The notes: generated by a model not told the origin, from the sequence alone. DNA of 23,267 bases from an uncultured Lachnospiraceae bacterium (GCA_910588655.1 CAJUPJ010000048.1:1-23267), one strand, 5' to 3'. Shown: positions 1 through 9,208, counted from the stretch's first letter. Program-made: numbers and translations.

Positions 1-46
1 CAGAGGCTTTTAGCCGCAGAGCAAACCACCCGTTTTACGGGTGGTT
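1..46 (-). mobile_element. Probable end of an IS200/IS605-type element (two hairpins), continuing off the left edge
   Basis: Positions 24-46 form a perfect 10-bp hairpin with a 3-nt loop (AACCACCCGT / ACGGGTGGTT). A second small hairpin, GGCT-TTT-AGCC, lies at 5-15. The sequence replaces the expected catalytic half of the kinase gene to its right, so it is a foreign junction. Subterminal imperfect or perfect hairpins without terminal inverted repeats are typical of single-strand transposing IS200/IS605 elements, and the flank on the kinase side contains TTGATTTAA, which resembles the short AT-rich targets of that family. No transposase is visible because the window ends. It could instead be another hairpin-ended element. 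Confidence 0.45.
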
Positions 47-831
47 CTGATTAAATCAAGCAGTTTCAACATCTGGTATTTTAAGTCATGCCTCTTTTTG
101 CGGAATTCAGCAGCAACATCCTCTTTTTCTTTAATATATATATCCAACAATTCAAATTCTTTCTCATAAACCATATTTTTATTTTCAAGTTCCATATTTT
201 TTGATAAATTTACATATAATGTAAATATAATAATGTTAATTACTATTATAATTAATATACATATAATTGCAACCAGTACGATACCTGGCTGGTCAATAAT
301 ATATCCTGTAGTAAATATATAATATACAATTACCAGGCTTCCAACAGGCAAAAACATAAACATTAAACTGTTTTTCCATGAAAGCCCATAAATAGTACTA
401 TCATAGAAAAATAATTGTAATGCTTTTACAAAAAATAATAGTAATAATTTTGAAAAAACACTGCCTGCAAGTACATTTGTTTCAATTGGTATTTTTAATA
501 TTAAAAATATAGAACCTATAAGAAGTTCATTTAAAACCCATAAAACAACAAGTAAAACTGAAAAAATAACTTTTGCCAGCCAATACCCATCAAAATAATA
601 ACTTGTAACAAGACAGAATAATATGCCTAAGACAATTCTGCACCAGATTGGATATCCTTCTATTAAATAACATGATATTAGCTGCCAGACATAATATATC
701 ACCCAGATAAAATAAAAAGACTTTTTAATATCTTTTTTCTCAAAAAATGTTTTAAAATATTCTATTGCTGTTAATGATACAAATCCTGATACAAGCAAAG
801 TTTTAAATGCTATCCCAAGTATTCTGTACAT
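10..831 (-). pseudogene. AgrC/GHKL-type sensor histidine kinase, 3' truncated
   Basis: The product is a 273-residue protein. About six hydrophobic segments fill residues 5-210, followed by a coiled linker and the phospho-acceptor box RHDLKYQM near residue 250. This layout is that of receptor kinases such as AgrC, which sense peptides at the membrane and phosphorylate a LytTR regulator. After the H-box the reading frame runs about 20 residues into foreign sequence with hairpins and stops. The whole GHKL ATPase domain (N, G1 and G2 boxes) is absent; family members are usually near 430 residues. The start ATG is 3 nt after the stop of the upstream response regulator gene, so the two are co-transcribed. 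The remnant cannot phosphorylate itself and is called a pseudogene. Confidence 0.75.
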
Positions 832-834
832 GTT

Positions 835-1566
835 CTATTTCTCCATATGTTTTACAATCTTTTGTATATATATTTCATTTATTTCTTTTCTTCTTGCCTC
901 ACTAATGCTTAATTTTTTTCCACCTGGCAATTCTATATAATTAAAAGATTTAATAATAATATATCTTGAATTTACTAAAATTGACTTATGTATTCTCCAA
1001 AAGTCTACTTTTGTATTTTCCAGGCTTTTTTGTATTAAATCCAGTTTATCATAATACTGTCTTTTAGTTCCATCTTTTAAATATATATAAATTATCCTCA
1101 TCCTGCTTTCAAAATACATAATATCATTAATTAAAACCCTGTAATAATCTTTCTTATATTTATACTCATAATAAAATCCATCTGCTGTAATTATTTCATA
1201 TGCCTGTTTAAAATAATTACATATTTTTTCTTCATTTAATGGTTTAACAACAAACTGGAATGGATGGACTTCATATGCTTCAATAGCATACTCTGTATAA
1301 TGTGTTACAAAGATAATTATTACGGTTTTATCTCTTTCACGTATCCAATGTGCTGTTTCCATTCCACCAGTACCTTCCATTTCAATATCAAGAAAAACCA
1401 AGTCATATAACATATGTTGTTTTTCTATATATTCCATAAAACTTTTCCCATTAAAAAATATATCTGTTTCTATATGTATATTCTGGTTTCTGGCAAAATT
1501 TTTTATTATTGTTTCAAGCTGACTGGTTAATTCTATATCATCATCACAAATTGCAACTTTTATCAT
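835..1566 (-). CDS. LytTR-family response regulator
   Basis: The protein has an N-terminal receiver domain (residues 1-125) with the acidic pair DDD at 8-10, the phospho-acceptor Asp in LVFLDIEM near residue 60 and the Lys in VVKPLN. A C-terminal LytTR DNA-binding domain follows (about 140-243; YFESR, FWRIHKSILVN and YIELPGGKKLSIS are recognisable). I start it at the ATG giving MIKVAICDDD. A GTG three codons upstream is almost on top of the AGAAGG ribosome binding site and is unlikely. It is the first gene of a two-gene operon with the truncated receptor kinase. Regulators of this class usually control peptide production, bacteriocins or cell-surface functions. With the kinase broken, its activation state is uncertain. 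Confidence 0.88.
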   Translation of the reverse strand: MIKVAICDDDIELTSQLETIIKNFARNQNIHIETDIFFNGKSFMEYIEKQHMLYDLVFLDIEMEGTGGMETAHWIRERDKTVIIIFVTHYTEYAIEAYEVHPFQFVVKPLNEEKICNYFKQAYEIITADGFYYEYKYKKDYYRVLINDIMYFESRMRIIYIYLKDGTKRQYYDKLDLIQKSLENTKVDFWRIHKSILVNSRYIIIKSFNYIELPGGKKLSISEARRKEINEIYIQKIVKHMEK

Positions 1567-1575
1567 ACATGCCAC

Positions 1576-1767
1576 TACCTTCTTTATTTATATTAATAAT
1601 TTTTTAAATGCTTTTCCCTGTTTGCTAATGTTAAACTTTATAAATAACATTTTTTAATATTATTAATGCTTGCGGTATATCAAAATTAATTTTATCATAT
1701 AACAGTGTAATTTTCAACAAACAAAATATTTCTGTGTACGTCCGTTTCATAAATTCCCAAAAAATAT
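1576..1767. other. AT-rich intergenic stretch upstream of the LytTR regulator
   Basis: Apart from the promoter at 1689-1717 and the ribosome binding site near 1577, I see no gene, terminator or RNA here. The neighbouring 1768-2204 belongs to repeat copy R1. Confidence 0.5.
1689..1717 (-). promoter_or_regulatory. Sigma-A-type promoter of the LytTR regulator operon
   Basis: On the minus strand TTGAAA (1712-1717) and TAAAAT (1689-1694) are separated by exactly 17 nt. The region is very AT rich, and transcription would begin near 1682, giving a leader of roughly 115 nt. Confidence 0.55.
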
Positions 1768-2204
1768 GATAATTTACACTTATCTGATGTTGGTGGACGG
1801 ACGCATTTCGCTACGTCAGCCCACGCAACGGCACATAAAGCCAGCAGGCTGGGCAGGATAACTGGAAATTATGTTGTATGGCACTTTATCCAGACAGATG
1901 GAAATGTATGGCAGAATAATCCAGCCACATATAATTTATAGTTATTCTTCTGTTCTATATTTTTTGTGGATTTATGGGCTTATACTGACAGGTTTTGCGT
2001 GTCGGATGCCAGCAATATAAAAGGGGTACTTTAAGCCCGTCGGCATTTAAATCTGGTTTTTTCAGGTTTTATGTGCCGCTGCGTGGCTTACCGTAGCGCA
2101 ATGCGTACAAAAGCCATGTCTCCGGCATGCTTTTCTTTTATAAATATTCTTCTGGCTCTGGCACAGTAAACCGTCCGTCCACGGACACAGGATATATATA
2201 CTGG
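1768..2204. repeat. Repeat copy R1 (composite foldback element)
   Basis: The left end GATAATTTACACTTATC (1768-1784) is followed by GGTGGACGGACGC and a fragment of the conserved core (1811-1844), then ATAACTGGAAATTATG (1858-1873). A second unit begins at 1933 (AATTTATAGTTATTC) and carries a full core on the minus strand at 2023-2108. That core lies between complementary arms: GGTTTTGCGTGTC..GATGCCAGCAATAT (1991-2018) and the region around CTGGCTCTGGCACAG..AAACC (2151-2172). The unit ends with GTCCGTCCACGGACACAGGATA (about 2173-2194), which is complementary to GGTGGACGGACG at its far left. Its parts recur in R2 and R3. There is no ORF with a ribosome binding site. It lies between two operons and damages neither. 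Confidence 0.7.
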
Positions 2205-2212
2205 CTGGATTT

Positions 2213-3226
2213 TTACTCTGGCAAATTATGGACTGTTCCTGTTGGAAATGTAATAACCAGTCTTGTATATTCGTTCTCCTGTGAAAAAATCTCCAGTTCC
2301 AGACCCAGCCTTACACATAATTTTTTAGCAAGATATAGTCCCATACCTGTTGAATTTGATTTGTTTCTGTTTGAACCAGTAAATCCCTTTTCAAATACTC
2401 TTGATAATTCAGATGGTTTTATCCCACAGCCATTGTCTTCAATCACAAGCGATATATTTACACCATTATTCTGGCTGTATACTTCCAGCCTGTTTTCCTG
2501 CTTATCAAAATATTTAACTGAATTCTGTATAATCTGGGATATAATAAATACCAGCCATTTTTCATCTGTATAAACTATATTATCCATGTCATGTATATCT
2601 ATTATTGCATTACTATCCATAAGTGTACGGCGGAACTTTAAAATAACAGTATGCATAACCCCGCCTAAATCCAGCTGCTTTATAAAATAGTCTTTTTCTG
2701 TATTTTCACTTCTTGCATAATAGAGCATTTGTTCTACAAGCTGGAATATTTTATCTGTTTCTTTTTTTAGTGTATAATTTTTTGTATTATCAAAAACCAG
2801 GGATAAAGCACCAATAGGGATTTTAATTTCATGTGCAAAACTTTCTACATATTCCTGGTACTCCTGCTTTTCTTCTGTAATTTTACTAATCTCATCATTC
2901 ATAGACTTACATGCCTTTTTCAACGCATAATAATAAGCATTATTTTGAAATTCCGTGGGTTTTGGCAAAATCCCAGCAATATAGTAACTTTCTTCCAGTC
3001 CGTCTGTTAAGTCAATAATATGCTGTGAGATTTTACGTTTCCTCTGGTATAAACACCATTGGAAAATACCTTGCATAATAATAAAAAACATTCCTGGCAT
3101 TACAGCAAACATTATGTCTGAACCATATAAAACCAGGAGAAATACAACAAATGTAATAAAGAAAACCTGGAATAATATTTCTAATAATTTTTCTTCTAAA
3201 AATGTAAAAAAATTCAAAGTTTCCAT
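2213..3226 (-). CDS. bceS: BceS-like intramembrane-sensing histidine kinase
   Basis: This is a 337-residue kinase with only two N-terminal membrane helices (about 18-34 and 38-56) joined by a very short loop. That is the mark of intramembrane-sensing kinases, which do not bind antibiotic themselves but read the activity of a partner ABC transporter. The H-box is ESFAHEIKIPIG (His132), the N-box IIQNSVKYF, G1 EDNGCGI, the F-box about 268-275, and G2 GMGLYLAK. The length is normal and the C-terminus complete. The gene overlaps the 3' end of the response regulator gene by 13 nt, so translation is coupled. The neighbours (regulator, permease, ATPase) support a Bce-type detoxification module. The substrate, probably a cationic or cell-wall-targeting peptide, cannot be told from sequence. 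Confidence 0.88.
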   Translation of the reverse strand: METLNFFTFLEEKLLEILFQVFFITFVVFLLVLYGSDIMFAVMPGMFFIIMQGIFQWCLYQRKRKISQHIIDLTDGLEESYYIAGILPKPTEFQNNAYYYALKKACKSMNDEISKITEEKQEYQEYVESFAHEIKIPIGALSLVFDNTKNYTLKKETDKIFQLVEQMLYYARSENTEKDYFIKQLDLGGVMHTVILKFRRTLMDSNAIIDIHDMDNIVYTDEKWLVFIISQIIQNSVKYFDKQENRLEVYSQNNGVNISLVIEDNGCGIKPSELSRVFEKGFTGSNRNKSNSTGMGLYLAKKLCVRLGLELEIFSQENEYTRLVITFPTGTVHNLPE

Positions 3227-3873
3227 CCCTTTCCCCTGATATTTTCTAATAAATGGAAAATGCCAATTTCCTTCATTTTCTTTTTTAAACGCGTCATATT
3301 AACCAGCAGGACATTCTCATCTAAATAATATTTATCATTCCATAGTTTTTCCAGAAGTTCATCTTTACTAATAATCTTACTGCTGTTCATAAAGAAATAA
3401 TATAAAATGCGGAATTCATTTCTTGTTAATTCAATAGTTTTATCTTGGTATTTCAAGACAGATAAATGTAAATCAAGTGTACAGTCTTTTTTTATAATTT
3501 CACGGAAGTTATCCGGATTTGACAACTTCAGTGCACGTTTTATTTTTTCCAGAAGAATAAGCGTATCATATGGCTTTGTAATAAAATCGATTCCGCCTGC
3601 CCTGATACTCCTCAGTTCATCAGCATTGGTATCTCTGCTTGTAACAAATATAACAGGTACAGACATGGTTTTTTTTATTTTTTCACACACTTTAAATCCA
3701 TTTTCATATGGAAGGTTAATATCAAGTAAAACCAGTCCAATAAAATATTGCTGCAGCTCCTTTGTTAAATTTTCAAAATCTGTTAACAAGACCGTTTCAT
3801 ATCCCTGTGCGTCCAGCAGTTTAGAAAGTTCAATACGTGTAATTTCATCATCTTCAATAACCGCAATTTTCAT
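3214..3873 (-). CDS. bceR: BceR-like OmpR-family response regulator
   Basis: A 219-residue regulator. The receiver domain spans 1-118, with EDDE at 7-10, phospho-acceptor Asp51 in LVLLDINLP, the conserved Thr/Ser in VIFVTSRDT and Lys in ITKPYD. A winged-helix effector domain covers 125-219 (LTRNEFRILYYF, SKDELLEKLW, ENVLLVNMTRLKKKM). The sequence GAGGGG stands 9 nt before the ATG. It would be phosphorylated by the kinase encoded downstream and would activate the adjacent transporter genes. The gap to the permease gene is 58 nt without a terminator, so the four genes are probably one operon. The order ATPase-permease-regulator-kinase differs from the regulator-kinase-ATPase-permease order of Bacillus bceRSAB. 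Confidence 0.9.
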   Translation of the reverse strand: MKIAVIEDDEITRIELSKLLDAQGYETVLLTDFENLTKELQQYFIGLVLLDINLPYENGFKVCEKIKKTMSVPVIFVTSRDTNADELRSIRAGGIDFITKPYDTLILLEKIKRALKLSNPDNFREIIKKDCTLDLHLSVLKYQDKTIELTRNEFRILYYFFMNSSKIISKDELLEKLWNDKYYLDENVLLVNMTRLKKKMKEIGIFHLLENIRGKGWKL

Positions 3874-3931
3874 TACAGCACCCCTCCTGTTTCCTGTTAT
3901 AATAAATTTACGGCAATATGGTTATAAAATA

Positions 3932-5908
3932 CTAACTCTCTTCACTAATATTTCTCTTAAAACTGGTATAAGCAGCAATCCAGTAAATTCCATACACTGA
4001 AAAGAAAAGCACCAGGCTGCCTGCAAAATAGAACAGATAGATAAACCTGTTTTCCAGGAGAACCTGGTAAATATTGTTGACTGAAACCAGCATACAAAAA
4101 CTGGCTATAACAGAATAAATTACAGGAACGCCAAATAATATTAATAGCTGTTTTCTAATTGTACTGAATAATGAATTATCATTAACACCTAATTTTCTTA
4201 ATGTCAGATAACGGTACTTATATTTTGAAGAATCACTTAACGATTGTACTGCAAGAATTGTCCCAGTTGCAAAGATTAATATAAATGCAATATATAAACA
4301 AATACTGGCAATAATTGCTGTCATAGTGTTTTGTTCTTCTATAGCTTCACCTCTTACATTTACCCTGTAATATTCATTATAGCTTTTTCCATTTTCATCC
4401 CTTACTACAAGCAAATGCTCTAAATCTGTTATTATCTTTTCTTTCAGTTCTGCTTTTGTATCTTCTTTTGTATCAATAATTAAATGCTGTTCAGCCACTT
4501 CAAGCCCTTGTACATATTTATCTGGAACAATTACAACAAACCTGCTTGTCCCGTTAATCCTGTGCCAGTAAGATTCTGTATCAATTCCTTTTAAGTGTAA
4601 TTCTTTACCAGAAAACTGGATATTTTTTATATCATCATTTCCCTCAATTTTATATAATGACTGGCTTGTGGTTACAAGAAAATATTCATTATCTTTTAAT
4701 TCTATTGTATCCATATTCCGCAATTTAAGCAACTTATTATAACTGCTTAATTTCATTACAGTGTCATAATTATAAAACTGCACATCATAATAATCCTGTA
4801 TCTGGTGGTCTGGTTCTTTATAAATATCATACCTGACTGTTTCATTAATTGTATAGTCCTCTTCTACCACACATATATATTCATTAAAATCATCAAATGG
4901 CTGTGTACGGTTAAAAACTTCTACATCATAAGGTGCATTTAACTCTATATTTGTCTTGTAGACACCTTTATATATACTTGAATAATTTAAACATAATAAT
5001 GAAAGTAATACCAGCATAGAAAGAGTTCCAAATGTAAAACTCATTGTTCTGGCTTTGGACGCAAATGTTCTTGTAACAAAAAGATTGTCTTTCTGGTATT
5101 TTATTTTCCTGCTTTTCAATAAAACCTGTAATAACATATCTGCACAAGACGCAGAAATACCATATACGCTTATTATTATCATAATCATGCTTGCCATCAT
5201 ATATGTATAAGTTGCCTGCTCATTGAATTTCTCAAAATTACAGCGTGAATTCCATATAAGAAGTGAAACAAATCCAATTATAACACTTACAATAAATAAA
5301 ATATTTCTTTTTTTACTGCTCTGGAACATTTTCATTTCATTCTGTTTATCAAAATAAATAAAGTTATGGATTGTCATTTTTCTTATTCTTATTAACAAAT
5401 TAAACAGAACAAGCATGTAAACCAGCAGAAAATAGATTACCAGCAGACCAATTGGAACAAAATCCACAGAAATAAAGATAACCTCTGGAATACCTAACAG
5501 CTTCACAATCACTAATGATATAAACTGGCTAAATACAAAACCAAGCGGAATACTTAAAATAAATGCAAATATTCCTAATAATATGTTTTCAATAACAAGT
5601 AAATATGCAATTTCTTTTTTCTTAATTCCCAGAAGCATATACGTTCCTAATTCTTTACTTCTCTTCTCAAACATAAATCTTGTTGTATAGTTAATTAAAA
5701 AGCAGATAACAAATATTATAATAATATTTATAAAAGTTAATACACTTTTAAATGTATCCATACCATAAGATAATTCTTTGACCTGGTCAGAATTTGCTAC
5801 CAGATTAAAGGCAAGCATAAGGGAAAATGAAACTGTAATGGTTATCATATAAATTAAATAATCCCTTATACTCCTCTTTGCATTTCTATATGCTAATTTA
5901 CCTAACAT
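3932..5908 (-). CDS. bceB: BceB-like ABC transporter permease (FtsX family)
   Basis: A 658-residue membrane protein matching the BceB plan. There is one helix near 15-35, a block of helices between about 50 and 310, a large extracytoplasmic domain of about 220 residues (about 315-535), and three final helices (about 540-560, 590-615 and 625-650). The N-terminal LAYRNAKRSIRDYLIYMITI is typical of the family. The large external domain is the part that recognises the antimicrobial peptide or the peptide-lipid complex. The start overlaps the upstream ATPase gene by 11 nt, which suggests coupled translation. With BceA it would free lipid II-cycle intermediates from the drug and signal to BceS. Confidence 0.88.
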   Translation of the reverse strand: MLGKLAYRNAKRSIRDYLIYMITITVSFSLMLAFNLVANSDQVKELSYGMDTFKSVLTFINIIIIFVICFLINYTTRFMFEKRSKELGTYMLLGIKKKEIAYLLVIENILLGIFAFILSIPLGFVFSQFISLVIVKLLGIPEVIFISVDFVPIGLLVIYFLLVYMLVLFNLLIRIRKMTIHNFIYFDKQNEMKMFQSSKKRNILFIVSVIIGFVSLLIWNSRCNFEKFNEQATYTYMMASMIMIIISVYGISASCADMLLQVLLKSRKIKYQKDNLFVTRTFASKARTMSFTFGTLSMLVLLSLLCLNYSSIYKGVYKTNIELNAPYDVEVFNRTQPFDDFNEYICVVEEDYTINETVRYDIYKEPDHQIQDYYDVQFYNYDTVMKLSSYNKLLKLRNMDTIELKDNEYFLVTTSQSLYKIEGNDDIKNIQFSGKELHLKGIDTESYWHRINGTSRFVVIVPDKYVQGLEVAEQHLIIDTKEDTKAELKEKIITDLEHLLVVRDENGKSYNEYYRVNVRGEAIEEQNTMTAIIASICLYIAFILIFATGTILAVQSLSDSSKYKYRYLTLRKLGVNDNSLFSTIRKQLLILFGVPVIYSVIASFCMLVSVNNIYQVLLENRFIYLFYFAGSLVLFFSVYGIYWIAAYTSFKRNISEES

Positions 5909-6668
5909 TTCCTACTTCACCTCCCAACAGTGTTAATATATCCAATATTTCATTAAAAAAATCCTTTCTGCTTTTTTCCATTTTAAAAATTTCATTAAAT
6001 ATTTTACCATCCTTTAGAAACAGAATACGTTCACAAAAAGATGCACTGAATGGGTCATGTGTTACCATTAAAATAGAAGCCTGCATTTTCTTATTGATTT
6101 CTGACATTGTTTCCAGCAATAACCTTGAAGATTTTGAATCCAGTGCACCAGTTGGTTCATCAGCCAGAAGCAGCCCTGGTTCATTGATTAAAGCTCTTGC
6201 ACATGCACAGCGCTGTTTCTGTCCTCCAGAAACTTCATAAGGAAATTTTGGTAAAATATCAGAAATTCCTAATTTACCAGCAATATCCTGTACTAATTTA
6301 TTAATATCACCAGGATTTCTTTTATTGATAATTAACGACAGGGAAATATTCTCTTCTATCGTCAATGTATCTAAAAGGTTAAAATCCTGAAATATAAACC
6401 CTAAATTTTCACGCCTGAAATCTGCTAAATCTTTCTCTTTAATTTTGGTGATATCCTGGTTATTTACATATATATACCCGCTTGTTACTGTATCAATTGT
6501 AGATATACAATTTAAGAGGGTAGTCTTTCCAGAGCCGCTTGCTCCCATAATTGCCACAAATTCACCTTTATCAACGTACATAGAAATACCATCCACTGCT
6601 TTTGTGATATTATGCATACCACCGCCATAATATTTTTTCACCTGCTTTAATGTTAATATATGTTCCAT
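5898..6668 (-). CDS. bceA: BceA-like ABC transporter ATP-binding protein
   Basis: A 256-residue ATPase of the MacB/LolD/BceA group. It has Walker A GASGSGKTT (42-50), the Q-loop FIFQDFNLLD, signature SGGQKQR (147-153), Walker B LLLADE with catalytic Glu171, D-loop GALDS and switch His204. It powers the BceB permease. The start ATG follows a weak GGAAGGATGG ribosome binding site. It is the first gene of the four-gene operon. A TATAAT box on the minus strand (6722-6727) lies about 55 nt upstream and may be the -10 of its promoter, but I cannot find a good -35 or a certain BceR site. Confidence 0.92.
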   Translation of the reverse strand: MEHILTLKQVKKYYGGGMHNITKAVDGISMYVDKGEFVAIMGASGSGKTTLLNCISTIDTVTSGYIYVNNQDITKIKEKDLADFRRENLGFIFQDFNLLDTLTIEENISLSLIINKRNPGDINKLVQDIAGKLGISDILPKFPYEVSGGQKQRCACARALINEPGLLLADEPTGALDSKSSRLLLETMSEINKKMQASILMVTHDPFSASFCERILFLKDGKIFNEIFKMEKSRKDFFNEILDILTLLGGEVGNVR

Positions 6669-6721
6669 TTAAAAACCATCCTTCCTCACTGTACCATTTC
6701 TTTACTTCATGTTACAAACAT

Positions 6722-6727
6722 ATTATA
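6722..6727 (-). promoter_or_regulatory. Possible -10 box of the bce operon
   Basis: TATAAT on the minus strand in the context TGTTATAATATG. The expected -35 position reads TGTATT, a poor match, which fits an activator-dependent promoter. The related sequences TTACAG and TTTACA occur just upstream (6750-6775) and could be part of a regulator site. Confidence 0.3.
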
Positions 6728-6854
6728 ACAGGAGATAAAATTTAATACACTTACAGTTTTGAAAGTATTTTACAAACTTAATTTTACGGTTTCTAAATCC
6801 AAAAATACCCTAAAATATGCTTTAATACATATCTTAGGGCATGTAAAACAATTA

Positions 6855-7229
6855 CTACAAAAGCTTATTATATATCTGTTCCTTATTATACCACTCAATC
6901 CAAAACAACATATCAGTATATGTAAGGACATCAAAATCATTACCACATAAATCATTCAATGCTAATGTTTTTACATGTCCCTGGACATATGTATCGTGCC
7001 CAGGATTGGTTTCTGGAAAGACAAACGTAGCCTGTTTTTTAAGTTCATCATAAACAGTAGATGCAATAGCCATTATAATAGTAGTTACCAAGCAATAACG
7101 GCACGCATTAATAATTGCACTCACACCATATACAATAGCAGACAGAATAGTAAGGGGAATCCATTTTCCAGAAAGTCCTGACTTTTCCTGTTGTTTCTTA
7201 AGAGAAACAGAAAAATACTGGTATGCCAT
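6855..7229 (-). CDS. Small hypothetical membrane protein (doubtful)
   Basis: The frame encodes about 124 residues. A basic N-terminal part is followed by a long hydrophobic stretch (ILSAIVYGVSAII, CLVTTIIMAIAS) and an acidic, aromatic-rich C-terminus. I do not recognise the family. The frame stays open to a TTG codon inside the terminator palindrome to the right, which is an unlikely start, so I use the first internal ATG. That ATG has no ribosome binding site. It may be a remnant or an untranslated frame. It follows the butyrate operon terminator, so it would need its own promoter, and I see none. Confidence 0.3.
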   Translation of the reverse strand: MAYQYFSVSLKKQQEKSGLSGKWIPLTILSAIVYGVSAIINACRYCLVTTIIMAIASTVYDELKKQATFVFPETNPGHDTYVQGHVKTLALNDLCGNDFDVLTYTDMLFWIEWYNKEQIYNKLL

Positions 7230-7243
7230 ACATATTATCAAAG

Positions 7244-7283
7244 AAATAAAGGCTTCCAAAGTATACTTTGGAAGCCTTTATTT
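7244..7283 (-). terminator. Terminator of the butyrate operon: 40-nt perfect palindrome
   Basis: A perfect palindrome centred on GTATAC (7261-7266). The GC part of the stem is GGCTTCCAAA, flanked by A-rich sequence on one side and T-rich on the other. On the minus strand the hairpin is followed by TTTATTTCTTT, so it is an intrinsic terminator 55 nt after etfA. It is symmetric and would also stop plus-strand transcription. Confidence 0.8.
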
Positions 7284-7337
7284 TCATAATAAAACCAATT
7301 TTATGTACATGGCATGATTACACTTTTTATTTAAGGC

Positions 7338-8384
7338 TTATTTTACAACCTTTTTTAATTCCTCAGTAAGCTTCGGAACTATCTTGTTAAGGTCGCCAAC
7401 AACGCCATAATCAGCTATATCAAAAACTGGAGCTGTTTCATCTTTGTTAATTGCAACGATAATATCAGACTCTTCCATACCTGCTGCGTGCTGGATAGCA
7501 CCTGAAATACCAATAGCAAAGTATACGTTAGGACGTACTGTTTTACCTGTCTGTCCTACCTGTAATTCTTTTGGCATCCAGCCGTTATCTACTACGGCAC
7601 GTGAGCAGCTTACTGTACCGCCGATTACATCAGCTAAATCCTGTAAAATCTGGAAGTTCTCTTTGCTTCCTACACCACGTCCGCCTGATACGAGTATCTT
7701 GGCATCCATAATATCTACTGTATTAGAGAGTTCCTTAACTATTTCCACGATTTCAACATACTTGTTATCTGGTGTAAATCCAGGATTAAACTCTATAACT
7801 TCAGCCTTAGCTCCCTGTACAGGGTCAATCTTCTGCATAACACCAGGACGTACTGTTGCCATCTGTGGACGGTTGTCAGGGCACGCAATAGTAGCGATTG
7901 TATTGCCACCAAATGCAGGACGTGTCATTAATAACTGGTTATGCTTCTGCTCCTGTCCTGGAATTGGATTGAGTGGGAAATCACCAATTTCAAGTACAGT
8001 ACAGTCAGCTGTAAGTCCAGTTGCAACCCTTGCTGAAACCCTAGGGCCTAAGTCCCTTCCGATTGCAGTAGCGCCAACAAGCACTATTTCAGGCTTATAT
8101 TCATTTATAACTGAAGAAACGGCATGAGCATAAGGCTCTGTCCTGTATTCTTTTAATTCTGGGTCATCAACAACGATAACCTTATCAGCGCCATATTCGG
8201 CTAACTGGTCTGCAAGACCTTTGATGCCAGAACCTAAAAGCATTGCTGTAACATCTGTGTTCAGGTCTTTTGCAAGTTCTTTAGCTTTTCCAAGTAATTC
8301 AAAAGCAATTCCGCTTAATTCATTGTCTACCTGCTGTGCAAAGACATAGACACCCTTATATTCTTCTAAACCCATTTTAGTCAC
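7338..8384 (-). CDS. etfA: Electron transfer flavoprotein alpha subunit
   Basis: A 348-residue protein. The N-terminal alpha/beta domain begins EYKGVYVFAQQ. The C-terminal FAD-binding domain contains LVSGGRGVGSKENF, then GQTGKTVRPNVYFAIGISGAIQHAAGM and VAINKDETAPVFDIADYGVVGD. With EtfB it forms the flavoprotein partner of butyryl-CoA dehydrogenase. In clostridia this complex bifurcates electrons from NADH to crotonyl-CoA and ferredoxin. Start choice: two successive GTG codons and a downstream ATG are possible. The AAAGGA motif is best spaced for the GTG at 8384; the ATG at 8375 (MGLEEYKG) would lie about 15 nt away. The gene lies 17 nt after etfB, is last in the operon, and is followed by a strong terminator. 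Confidence 0.95.
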   Translation of the reverse strand: MTKMGLEEYKGVYVFAQQVDNELSGIAFELLGKAKELAKDLNTDVTAMLLGSGIKGLADQLAEYGADKVIVVDDPELKEYRTEPYAHAVSSVINEYKPEIVLVGATAIGRDLGPRVSARVATGLTADCTVLEIGDFPLNPIPGQEQKHNQLLMTRPAFGGNTIATIACPDNRPQMATVRPGVMQKIDPVQGAKAEVIEFNPGFTPDNKYVEIVEIVKELSNTVDIMDAKILVSGGRGVGSKENFQILQDLADVIGGTVSCSRAVVDNGWMPKELQVGQTGKTVRPNVYFAIGISGAIQHAAGMEESDIIVAINKDETAPVFDIADYGVVGDLNKIVPKLTEELKKVVK

Positions 8385-8401
8385 CACTTTTCCTTTTCTA
8401 T

Positions 8402-9187
8402 TTAGATTACATGTTTCTCTTTTAATTTACTCATGATATATGAAACTGCACCATCCGCATCAAGGTCAGTTTTAACTTCACCTGCTCCTTTTCTTACCTT
8501 ATCTGAAGCTTTGGCAATCTTTGTAGGTGAACCTGCTAAACCAAGATTAGAATCGTCAACATCCTTAAGGTCTTTCCTGCCCCATACTGTAATATCAGCA
8601 TCATAAGCATCAAAAATTCCACCAGGAGTCATATAACGTGGCTCATTTAACTCTGAAAGAGCTGTAACCAGACAAGGCATCTTAGCCTTTAATACATGAT
8701 ATCTGTCATCATACTGGCGCTGTACAATTACATAGTCACCTTCGATTTTGATATCTTTTGCATATGAAATAACTGGAAGGTCAAGATGCTCAGAAATCTG
8801 AGGACCAACCTGGGCTGTATCACCATCAATAGCCTGACGGCCAGTGATAATTAAATCATAGTCAATATTCCTAAGTGCACCAGCGATAGTTGTAGATGTA
8901 GCCCATGTATCTGCTCCACCTAAAACCCTGTCTGTTACGAGTATTCCTTTGTCAGCACCCATAGCCATAGCTTCACGGAGAACTTCTTCTGCTTTTGGAA
9001 GACCCATTGTAACAACAGTAACCTCTGCACCATATTCATCTTTTAATCTGAGGGCTGCTTCAAGACCTGCTTTGTCATCAGGGTTCATAATCGCAAGCAT
9101 AGCGCCCCTGTCCAAAGTACCATCAGGGTTAAACTTTACCCCGCCTTTAGTATCCGGAACCTGCTTTATACATACTACTATTTTCAC
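8402..9187 (-). CDS. etfB: Electron transfer flavoprotein beta subunit
   Basis: A 261-residue protein of normal length. The family landmarks MKIVVCIKQVPDT, GLEAALRLKDEYGAEVTVVTMG, the AMAMGADKGILVTD loop and IITGRQAIDGDTAQVGPQI are visible. The beta subunit carries the NADH-accessible bifurcating flavin site in butyrate-forming anaerobes. Translation starts at a GTG preceded by AAAAGGAG with about 10 nt spacing; no better ATG exists. It lies 21 nt after bcd and 17 nt before etfA, so the three subunits of the Bcd-Etf complex are made together. Confidence 0.95.
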   Translation of the reverse strand: MKIVVCIKQVPDTKGGVKFNPDGTLDRGAMLAIMNPDDKAGLEAALRLKDEYGAEVTVVTMGLPKAEEVLREAMAMGADKGILVTDRVLGGADTWATSTTIAGALRNIDYDLIITGRQAIDGDTAQVGPQISEHLDLPVISYAKDIKIEGDYVIVQRQYDDRYHVLKAKMPCLVTALSELNEPRYMTPGGIFDAYDADITVWGRKDLKDVDDSNLGLAGSPTKIAKASDKVRKGAGEVKTDLDADGAVSYIMSKLKEKHVI

Positions 9188-9208
9188 GGCTTTACCACTC
9201 CTTTTTAA

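Noticed and set aside
6759..6955. Short frames on both strands upstream of the bce operon
   Set aside because: AT-rich, mutually overlapping, no ribosome binding sites, and one contains the bce promoter region.
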